From Pseudotabrizicola algicola (GTDB lineage Bacteria > Pseudomonadota > Alphaproteobacteria > Rhodobacterales > Rhodobacteraceae): 64,000 nucleotides of DNA. This document shows, in pieces, positions 29,265-34,829 of this stretch. The position numbers and the translations under genes were made by a program. Location: positions 186,001-250,000 of the forward strand of contig NZ_JAAIKE010000004.1 of the NCBI RefSeq assembly GCF_010915705.1, read 5' to 3'. The notes below the pieces were generated by a model. It saw only the letters and a list, made by a program, of their open reading frames with translations. It made no database searches and had not been told where the DNA came from. How positions within the stretch are numbered: the first letter of the stretch is position 1; each line of letters begins with the position of its first letter.

Positions 29265-30271
29265 CAGCGGCGTCCTTTCTTCTGGGGCGGTGGCTCGGGC
29301 AGGCCGAGCGCGGCGGGATCGAGGTTTTGGGCGGGCGCGGCGGTGCGGCGCCCGATGCGCAGCTTGGCCGAGCGCGCGCGGGGGTTCTCTTCCAGCTCGC
29401 GCTCGTCGGGGCCGACGGCGCGCTTGGTGACCAGATCAAAGCGCGCGGTGTTGAGCGCGGTTTGCGGGGCATAGCGGTTGGCGTTGGATTCGCTGCCCGA
29501 AGCCAGTTGGAAGAAGCGTTTGACGATACGGTCTTCGAGGCTGTGGAAGCTGACCACGGCCAGAAGGCCGCCGGGTTTGAGCGCACGTTCGGCGGCCATC
29601 AGCCCCTCGGCCAGTTCGGTGAATTCGGTGTTCACCGCGATGCGGATGGCCTGAAAGCTGCGGGTGGCGGGGTGGCTTTGCCCCGGTTTCGGGCGCGGCA
29701 GGCAGCGGGCGACGATCTCGGCCAGTTGCAGGGTGCTTTCGATCGGGGCGCGGCTGCGGTGGTCGACGATGGCGCGGGCGATGCGGCGCGAGGCGCGTTC
29801 CTCGCCGTAATGATAGAGGATGTCGGCGAGCCGCGATTCATCGGCGGTGTTGACCAGATCGGCAGCGGAGGGGCCATCTTGCGACATGCGCATGTCGAGC
29901 GGGCCATCCTTCATGAAGGAAAACCCGCGCTCGGCCTGATCGAGCTGCATCGAGCTGACGCCAAGGTCGAGCACCACGCCATCGAGCGGCTGCGGCGCAT
30001 ACTGGTCGAGGTTCGAGAAGGTGCCTGCCACCAGTGTCAGACGGTCGCCATAGGTGGCGCGCCAGCCTTGTGCCATTTGCAGCGCCAGCGGGTCGCGGTC
30101 GACGCCGATCACATCCGCCCCTGCGTCCAGAAGCGCGCGGGCATAGCCCCCTGCCCCGAAAGTGCCGTCAAGCCAGAGGCCCGAGATCGGGGCGCAAAGC
30201 TCGAGGATCGGGCGCAACAGCACCGGGATATGGGGGGCGCGACCCTGATCCTGATCGCCGGTCTGTGCCAT
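29264..30271 (-). CDS. rsmH: 16S rRNA (cytosine1402-N4)-methyltransferase
   Basis: 335 residues. The SAM-binding motif [19 protein letters not shown], the [15 protein letters not shown] block and the C-terminal [15 protein letters not shown] segment identify RsmH (MraW). It modifies the P-site region of 16S rRNA. It lies one base after mraZ and overlaps ftsL by one base, the standard order of this cluster. Confidence 0.97.
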   Translation of the reverse strand: MAQTGDQDQGRAPHIPVLLRPILELCAPISGLWLDGTFGAGGYARALLDAGADVIGVDRDPLALQMAQGWRATYGDRLTLVAGTFSNLDQYAPQPLDGVVLDLGVSSMQLDQAERGFSFMKDGPLDMRMSQDGPSAADLVNTADESRLADILYHYGEERASRRIARAIVDHRSRAPIESTLQLAEIVARCLPRPKPGQSHPATRSFQAIRIAVNTEFTELAEGLMAAERALKPGGLLAVVSFHSLEDRIVKRFFQLASGSESNANRYAPQTALNTARFDLVTKRAVGPDERELEENPRARSAKLRIGRRTAAPAQNLDPAALGLPEPPPQKKGRR

Positions 30272-30272
30272 C

Positions 30273-30785
30273 TCACCCTACCTTTGGGTAACGGCCAACC
30301 ACCGCAAGGGCATCTTCACCGTCGTCTTCATCGTCATCATCGCCGAACATGTCGCGGTAGACATCGCCGCGCCAGAGCGAAAAGCGGTCGGTCGCGCCAG
30401 CAAGCGCAGCCTCGACACCGTCCTTGATCATCTCGGGGGTGAGGCCCAGCTTTTCACGGACCGGACCAGGAAGCACGATGCGGCCATCGTCGTCGATTTC
30501 CACCGTGGCCGAGCGCGTGATGAGGTCACGTTCGGCCTTGATGCGGTCCTTGCTGCCCAGCGGGATGGTTTCGACCCAGCGCGCCAGAGCATCGGCACCT
30601 GCCATCGAATAGCAGTCGCAGAACTGTCGGTTCTTGCCGCCGTAGACGATGATCATGCGGGTGCGGGGGCTTTCGGCGGTGCGGGTGTCGCCAGCGTCGA
30701 GAACACGCCGAAACGGTGCCGGGATCAGGACCCGAACTTTCGAATCTACCTTCTGGTAGTATTCACCGCGAAACATGTCCGACAT
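30273..30785 (-). CDS. mraZ: Transcriptional regulator MraZ
   Basis: 170 residues with two AbrB-like MraZ domains: [25 protein letters not shown] at the N-terminus, and [23 protein letters not shown] in the second half. A strongly acidic tail follows ([13 protein letters not shown]). MraZ binds GGG-type direct repeats spaced 10 bp and represses its own operon. Candidate boxes of that type lie 285-640 bases upstream here. The ATG at 30785 (MSDMF) is taken; ATG 30776 is an alternative, and neither has a strong ribosome site, so expression may be low. Confidence 0.93.
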   Translation of the reverse strand: MSDMFRGEYYQKVDSKVRVLIPAPFRRVLDAGDTRTAESPRTRMIIVYGGKNRQFCDCYSMAGADALARWVETIPLGSKDRIKAERDLITRSATVEIDDDGRIVLPGPVREKLGLTPEMIKDGVEAALAGATDRFSLWRGDVYRDMFGDDDDEDDGEDALAVVGRYPKVG

Positions 30786-31070
30786 AATTGCTGAGCTTGC
30801 GCCCGTCCCTTTCCATTCTGCCGGCCCCGAAGGGGCCAAATCCTTGGGCCAGAAACGGGAACGGAGGACCGAGCTGCTGCCACTGCTCGATCCGCCGCCT
30901 GTCCCATCGCTGGGCGTCCAGCTACGCGCGCCACCTGGGGGAGATGTCTGCTCGCTCGCGCGCCGGATCTCTGTTTGTCTAAACGGGTTTGCCTGTATGA
31001 AGCCTGACTGTTTCGCCTGTTTGCGGTCTTGAGCTGCCGCTGCTTTCCGTACTGCCCGTTTCGATGGTGT

Positions 31071-31125
31071 AGGGATGACATGGGATCATCTGGGAAGCAA
31101 CGGGAAATTTCGGGCGAAGGCGGGC
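31071..31125 (+). promoter_or_regulatory. Six GGG boxes at exact 10-bp period (candidate MraZ operator)
   Basis: The boxes start at 31071 AGGGA, 31081 TGGGA, 31091 TGGGA, 31101 CGGGA, 31111 CGGGC and 31121 CGGGC. Each five-base box is followed by a five-base spacer. MraZ recognises TGGGN repeats with 5-base spacers upstream of mraZ. The boxes read on the plus strand, opposite to mraZ. Confidence 0.6.
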
Positions 31126-31241
31126 AGATTTGGTTTTCCGGCCCGATCCGAAACATCATCTAGGGGTCGGAGAAATCAAAATACAGCGGAAAACCAGCGA
31201 TCACAGCGCCGTGAACGCTATATGTAGTGACCCGGATTTAT

Positions 31242-31256
31242 TCCCAGAGTTTCCCG
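31242..31256 (-). promoter_or_regulatory. Two GGG boxes, 10-bp spacing, mraZ orientation
   Basis: On the minus strand CGGGA then TGGGA, starting 10 bases apart. Same box type as the six-box array but facing mraZ. Confidence 0.4.
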
Positions 31257-31355
31257 TGCCGGGGCGGTCAGGCCGCAAAAGACGGCGAGACAATTGCACT
31301 TTTGCAACAGGCACATGGGCCAGAAATGCAGAAATCCGGGCCGATCACCCGGATT

Positions 31356-31422
31356 TCCCAGAAATTCCCATTTGCGTGATTCGCCGTGAACGCCCTTTCC
31401 CGCCCGATCCCGGCCAATCCCG
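31356..31422 (-). promoter_or_regulatory. Five further GGG boxes in two phased groups
   Basis: On the plus strand TCCCA starts at 31356 and 31366, and TCCCG starts at 31398, 31408 and 31418. On the mraZ strand these are CGGGA three times and TGGGA twice, each group at exactly 10-bp period. The group ends 6 bases from the apbC/mrp stop codon. Confidence 0.5.
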
Positions 31423-31427
31423 CCGCG

Positions 31428-32519
31428 TCAGGCCATGCCCCCCGCGATCAGGCGATGGGCAAGGCGGGCATAGGCCTCGGCCTCGGGGGCATCGGTGGCC
31501 GCGATAGGGGTGCCGCTGTCGCCTGCCTGACGCACGGCGAGGGTAAGCGGAAGCTCTCCCAGAAAGGGCAGATCGAGCCGTTCGGCATCGGCGCGCACCC
31601 CGCCATGACCGAAGATCTGCGTCTCGTGGCCGCAATTGGGGCAGCAGAAGGTGGACATGTTCTCGATCAGCCCGAGAACCGGCGTTTTGAGCTTGAGGAA
31701 CATATCAAGCGCCTTGCGCGCATCGAGCAGCGCCACATCCTGCGGCGTGCTGACGACGATGGCCCCGGTCAACTGGGTGCGCTGGCACAGGGTAAGCTGG
31801 ATATCGCCCGTGCCGGGGGGCAGGTCGATGAGCAGCACATCGAGCTGGCCCCATGCCACCTGCGTCAGCAGTTGCTGCAAGGCCCCCATGATCATAGGGC
31901 CGCGCCAGATCACCGCCTCGTCGTCCTTGAGCATGAGGCCGAGGGACATCATGGTGACGCCATGCGCGGTGAGCGGTTCGATGATTTTTCCATCGGGGCT
32001 GCCGGGGCGGCGGTTGACGCCCATCATGCGCGGCTGGCTGGGGCCGTATATATCGGCGTCCAGCAGGCCGACGCGGCGGCCCTGACGGGCGAGGGCGACG
32101 GCGAGGTTCGATGACACGGTGGATTTGCCCACCCCGCCCTTGCCCGAGCCGATGGCGATGATGCGGTCGATGCCCGCCAGCTTTTGCGGCCCGCCCTGAT
32201 GCGGGGTCGGGTGCTGGCCGATCTTGAGGCTGGGCGCAGGGGCTGCCGGTTTGGCGGCGGGGCCATGCGCGGTGGTGACGGCCTGCACCGAGGCGACGCC
32301 CGCAATGGCCCGCACGGCAGCTTCGGCCTGCGGCTGCAAGGGCGCGACGATGCGGGCGACCTCGGGCGTCGGGGCCTCGATCACGAAACGGACGCTGGCA
32401 CCGCCCGCCGATTCGTCAATCGAAAGGGCGCGGATCATGTCTTGCGAGACCAGATCACCGCCTTCGGGCAGCTTGACGGACGCCAGAGCCGCCATGACTT
32501 CACGTTGCGACACACCCAT
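31428..32519 (-). CDS. apbC: Mrp/ApbC family iron-sulfur cluster carrier ATPase
   Basis: 363 residues. An N-terminal MIP18/DUF59 domain (about 1-85) is followed by a Pro/Ala linker and a P-loop ATPase with the deviant Walker [12 protein letters not shown], switch DLPPGTGD, and the cluster-binding CxxC in FCCPNCGHE. It assembles Fe-S clusters and hands them to target enzymes in the cytoplasm. Two tandem dyads lie 44-82 bases upstream of its start, suggesting iron- or Fe-S-linked control. It is divergent from the DUF1127/small-RNA locus. Confidence 0.95.
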   Translation of the reverse strand: MGVSQREVMAALASVKLPEGGDLVSQDMIRALSIDESAGGASVRFVIEAPTPEVARIVAPLQPQAEAAVRAIAGVASVQAVTTAHGPAAKPAAPAPSLKIGQHPTPHQGGPQKLAGIDRIIAIGSGKGGVGKSTVSSNLAVALARQGRRVGLLDADIYGPSQPRMMGVNRRPGSPDGKIIEPLTAHGVTMMSLGLMLKDDEAVIWRGPMIMGALQQLLTQVAWGQLDVLLIDLPPGTGDIQLTLCQRTQLTGAIVVSTPQDVALLDARKALDMFLKLKTPVLGLIENMSTFCCPNCGHETQIFGHGGVRADAERLDLPFLGELPLTLAVRQAGDSGTPIAATDAPEAEAYARLAHRLIAGGMA

Positions 32520-32562
32520 CTTTGTTTTCCTTTTGCCTGTCGTTGCGGCACAGTTGCGATGT

Positions 32563-32601
32563 TTGACCGAAAGCTCAAGGTTTGCTTGACCAAACGCTCA
32601 A
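32563..32601 (-). promoter_or_regulatory. Tandem imperfect dyads upstream of apbC
   Basis: TTGACCGAAAGCTCAA (32563-32578) and TTGACCAAACGCTCAA (32586-32601) are 16-base near-palindromes (TTGA...TCAA) differing at two positions and starting 23 bases apart. The placement fits an operator for apbC/mrp. Which regulator binds is not known from sequence. Confidence 0.5.
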
Positions 32602-32687
32602 ATTTTGCGCGAAGGCGCTGTAATTAATGACGTTTCTGTGACAGTCAGCCATGCGGTTGCTGCATGGCGGCATTGCGCGAAGGGCGT

Positions 32688-32718
32688 ATTGTGCAGTTGC
32701 AGCATTTGCCCCATGTTA
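32688..32718 (+). promoter_or_regulatory. RpoH-type promoter of the second DUF1127 / CcsR-like locus
   Basis: ATTGTGCA, 13 bases, CCCCATGTTA. Same length and same -10 as the block at 677-707, with GCAGCAT shared between the two elements. In Rhodobacter sphaeroides the corresponding DUF1127-CcsR transcript is driven by RpoH-type sigma factors, which fits. Confidence 0.75.
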
Positions 32719-32775
32719 CCCCTAACAACGCGGCAGAACGCTGCAACCGCAATCGAACCAAGAGGCTAGAGTATC

Positions 32776-32991
32776 ATGGCTTATGTAAACTCCTCGCGTG
32801 CCGCGTCTTACGGCATTGCTGACCGGGCGGCGGCCATCGTGAAATCCATTCGCGTTGGCCTTGAGCGTCGCCGGGTGTTCAAACAGACCGTCCGCGAACT
32901 GCAGGCGCTGTCGAACCGCGAACTGGCAGACCTTGGCATTCACCGCAGCATGATCACCCGTGTTGCAAACGAAGCGGCCTACGGCAAGTAA
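32776..32991 (+). CDS. ccaF1: DUF1127 protein, CcaF1-like
   Basis: 71 residues: an N-terminal Ser/Ala-rich part, then IRVGLERRRVFKQTVRELQA and LSNRELADLGIH, the DUF1127 core with many arginines. Its length and AAYGK ending match the copy at 772. The gene is immediately followed by twelve CCTCCTCCC hairpins, the arrangement known for ccaF1 and the CcsR RNAs in Rhodobacter sphaeroides, where the protein binds RNA and affects processing of the co-transcribed small RNAs. The symbol is assigned by synteny and size. AGAGGCTAGAG is the nearest ribosome-site-like sequence before the ATG. Confidence 0.85.
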   Translation: MAYVNSSRAASYGIADRAAAIVKSIRVGLERRRVFKQTVRELQALSNRELADLGIHRSMITRVANEAAYGK

Positions 32992-33002
32992 GTTTCTTTG
33001 CG

Positions 33003-33072
33003 AGGCCCCTCTCCTCCTCCCCGGGGTCTGTAGCAAAAGCGTCGGTATCGTCCTCCTCCCTGATACCGACGC
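33003..33072 (+). ncRNA. CcsR-like small RNA unit 1
   Basis: Hairpin 1 has stem AGGCCCC/GGGGTCT (33003-33009, 33023-33029) with loop TCTCCTCCTCCCC. Hairpin 2 has a perfect 11-bp stem GCGTCGGTATC/GATACCGACGC (33039-33049, 33062-33072) with loop GTCCTCCTCCCT. The unit starts 11 bases after the DUF1127 stop. Ends are estimated from the hairpins. Confidence 0.75.
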
Positions 33073-33082
33073 CCTTTAAACC

Positions 33083-33177
33083 GGAGCAAGCGCTCCTATC
33101 TGATACGGGAAGCCCCTCCTCCTCCCCGGGGCTTTTCGGAACAGCGGCACCCTTCTCCTCCTCCCTGAGGGTGCCGC
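33083..33177 (+). ncRNA. CcsR-like small RNA unit 2
   Basis: A lead hairpin GGAGC/GCTCC (33083-33096) comes first. Next is AAGCCCC/GGGGCTT (33110-33116, 33128-33134) with loop TCCTCCTCCCC, then a perfect 10-bp stem GCGGCACCCT/AGGGTGCCGC (33144-33153, 33168-33177) with loop TCTCCTCCTCCCTG. Confidence 0.75.
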
Positions 33178-33186
33178 GGATCATTC

Positions 33187-33282
33187 GAGGGGTTCACCCC
33201 TCACCACAGTTCGAACGGCTCCTCCTCCTCCCTGAGCCGCTCGGATCAGCGGCGGCCCCCTCCTCCTCCCTGGGGTCGCCGC
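33187..33282 (+). ncRNA. CcsR-like small RNA unit 3
   Basis: Lead hairpin GAGGGG/CCCCTC (33187-33202). Then CGGCTC/GAGCCG (33216-33221, 33234-33239) with loop CTCCTCCTCCCT. Then an 11-bp stem with one G-T pair (33249-33259, 33272-33282) with the same loop core. Units 3 and 4 are near-identical 107-bp repeats. Confidence 0.8.
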
Positions 33283-33293
33283 GCCCGAAATCC

Positions 33294-33389
33294 GAGGGGT
33301 CCACCCCTCACCACAGTTCGAACGGCTCCTCCTCCTCCCTGAGCCGGTCGGATCAGCGGCGGCCCCCTCCTCCTCCCTGGGGTCGCCGC
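33294..33389 (+). ncRNA. CcsR-like small RNA unit 4
   Basis: A near-exact copy of unit 3, shifted 107 bases: lead hairpin GAGGGG/CCCCTC, CGGCTC/GAGCCG (33323-33328, 33341-33346) and an 11-bp stem (33356-33366, 33379-33389). Only a few bases differ, all outside the anti-Shine-Dalgarno loops. Confidence 0.8.
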
Positions 33390-33400
33390 GCCCGAAATAC

Positions 33401-33506
33401 GAGGGTTGCACCCTCAGACCCCTTCGGTTCCGCCCCCTCCTCCTCCCTGGGGCTGGACTGAAAGTCGGAACCTCCGCCCCCTCCTCCTCCCCGGGGCGCG
33501 GGTTCC
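33401..33506 (+). ncRNA. CcsR-like small RNA unit 5
   Basis: It begins 107 bases after unit 4. The lead hairpin is GAGGGT/ACCCTC, a paired change from GAGGGG/CCCCTC. Next come GCCCC/GGGGC (33432-33436, 33449-33453) and a longer stem in which GGAACC (33467-33472) pairs with GGTTCC (33501-33506) outside CGCCCC/GGGGCG. Both loops carry CTCCTCCTCCC. Confidence 0.75.
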
Positions 33507-33512
33507 CGGATA

Positions 33513-33592
33513 GGCCGGCCCCCTCCTCCTCCCTGGGGTTGGTCGTGAATGATGCGGCGGCGCCCCTCCTCCTCCCTGGGCGTCGCCGTTTT
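33513..33592 (+). ncRNA. CcsR-like small RNA unit 6
   Basis: A ten-pair stem with three G-T pairs, GGCCGGCCCC/GGGGTTGGTC (33513-33522, 33535-33544), is followed by the terminator hairpin (33555-33588). Both loops carry CTCCTCCTCCCT or CTCCTCCTCCC. This unit ends the transcript. Confidence 0.75.
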
Positions 33593-33600
33593 CATTTTCG
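33555..33600 (+). terminator. Intrinsic terminator closing the small-RNA array
   Basis: Eleven-bp stem (33555-33565 with 33578-33588, one G-T pair) followed by TTTTCATTTT. It is the only hairpin of the array with a strong T-tract, so the DUF1127 gene and all six units probably share one primary transcript. Confidence 0.85.
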
Positions 33601-33686
33601 GGGCTTGCAGTCGCGCGGGACTTGGGATTGTTCGGGGCCTGCGGGTGCCGGTTGCGCCGGAACAGCCGCGCCAGAGCGGGAGCATC

Positions 33687-34829
33687 ATGCAGATTTCCTT
33701 GATCTCAGCAGCCCTTGTCGCTGCGCTTGTCGGCTATGGGTCCACCATTGCGCTGGTGCTGGCGGCGGCGGCGGCGGTGGGCGCGGATGCGGGGCAGACG
33801 GCGAGCTGGGTGCTGGCGGTGTCGCTGGCCAAGGCGGCGGGCTCGGCCTGGCTGTCGGTGTGGAACCGGGTGCCGGTGGTTCTGGCATGGTCGACACCGG
33901 GCGCTGCGCTGATTGCGGCGACCACGGGGGTCACGCTGCCGCAGGCGGTCGGGGCCTTTGTGCTGGCGGGTGCGCTGGTGGCGCTGACGGCGGCGGTGCG
34001 CCCCCTCGGGCGGCTGGTCGCGTCGATTCCCGACGGGATCGCGGCGGCGATGCTGGCGGGGGTGCTGCTGCCCTTTTGTCTGCGCGGGGCCGGGGCGGCA
34101 GAGGCGGCGCCGGGATTGGTCATGCCGATGGTGGCGGTCTTTGCGCTGGTGCGGCTGTGGAATCCTGCGCTTGCGGTTCTGGCGGCACTGGCGGCGGGGC
34201 TGGCGCTGGCCTTTGGCGGCGGGGCGGCGGTGCTGCCTGCGCTGGCAGTGCCGATGCCTGCCCCTGTGCCGGTGCTGCCCGAATGGGATCTGGGGGTGCT
34301 GCTCGGCTTGGGCGTGCCGCTGTATCTGGTGACGATGGCGAGCCAGAACCTGCCGGGGTTCGCGGTGATGCGGGCGGCGGGCTATGAGCCGCCGGTGTCG
34401 CGGGCGCTGGCGGTGACGGGGGGGCTTTCGGCGGTGTCGGCGCTGTTCGGGGCGCATACGGTGAACATGGCGGCGATCACGGCGGCGATCTGCATGGGCG
34501 ATGACGTGCATCCCGACCGCGCGCAGCGCTGGAAGGTGGGGCTTGCCTATGCGGGCGTCTGGGTGGTGCTTGGCCTGAGTTCGCCCGCGATTCTGGCCTT
34601 GCTGGCCGCGCTGCCGCCGCAGGTGATGGCGGCGCTGGTGGCCCTGGCGCTGCTGGGTCCGCTTATGGGGGCGCTGACGGGGGCCTTTGCCGCGCCGCAG
34701 ACCCGTTTTGCCGCCACGATCACGCTGGCGGTGGGCGGATCGGGGGTGGCGGTGTTCGGCGTCGGAGCGGCGTTCTGGGGTCTGGTCGCCGGACTGGTCG
34801 TTTACGGGCTGGAGCGGGCGCGGGCCTAG
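33687..34829 (+). CDS. benE: BenE family benzoate/H+ symporter-like transporter
   Basis: 380 residues with about twelve hydrophobic helices. The NCS2-like repeat motif STPGAALIAA in the first half, and QNLPGFAVMRAAGY with FGAHTVNMAAITAAICMGDDVHPD in the second half, match BenE. Inner-membrane uptake of an aromatic acid or similar anion is expected; no degradation genes are nearby to name the substrate. The frame is open 46 codons upstream into the RNA terminator, so the internal ATG 33687 is the start. It ends with a 4-base convergent overlap with uvrD. Confidence 0.88.
   Translation: MQISLISAALVAALVGYGSTIALVLAAAAAVGADAGQTASWVLAVSLAKAAGSAWLSVWNRVPVVLAWSTPGAALIAATTGVTLPQAVGAFVLAGALVALTAAVRPLGRLVASIPDGIAAAMLAGVLLPFCLRGAGAAEAAPGLVMPMVAVFALVRLWNPALAVLAALAAGLALAFGGGAAVLPALAVPMPAPVPVLPEWDLGVLLGLGVPLYLVTMASQNLPGFAVMRAAGYEPPVSRALAVTGGLSAVSALFGAHTVNMAAITAAICMGDDVHPDRAQRWKVGLAYAGVWVVLGLSSPAILALLAALPPQVMAALVALALLGPLMGALTGAFAAPQTRFAATITLAVGGSGVAVFGVGAAFWGLVAGLVVYGLERARA

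Larger units (their letters stand above)
30786..31427. other. Long control region upstream of mraZ
   Basis: 642 bases without a credible gene between mraZ and apbC/mrp, both on the minus strand. The right half is rich in GGG/CCC boxes at 10-bp period (listed separately). The left half (30786-31030) contains repeated GCCTGT/ACAGGC words around 30990-31020 and no recognisable RNA gene. One long frame on the minus strand crosses it but has basic, low-complexity sequence and no ribosome site. Its size suggests a long mraZ leader or several promoters. Confidence 0.6.
33187..33400 (+). repeat. 107-bp tandem repeat, two close copies plus a diverged third
   Basis: Copies start at 33187 and 33294 and match almost base for base, including CCACAGTTCGAACGGCTCCT and the CGCGCCCGAAAT tail. 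A third start at 33401 keeps only the lead hairpin and then diverges. This shows recent tandem duplication within the RNA array. Confidence 0.9.

Noticed and set aside
30746-31159. 137-codon minus-strand frame upstream of mraZ
   Set aside because: Basic low-complexity product, overlaps the start of mraZ in another frame and covers the GGG-box array; no ribosome site.
32997-33600. CRISPR-like regular repeats
   Set aside because: The repeated unit is a short loop motif inside hairpins with different stems and uneven spacing; there are no constant 25-40 base repeats with unique spacers and no cas genes.
33171-33688. Ser/Pro- and Gly-rich frames across the hairpin array on both strands
   Set aside because: They arise from the CTCCTCCTCCC repeats, have no ribosome sites and no homology; the structured-RNA reading explains the sequence.
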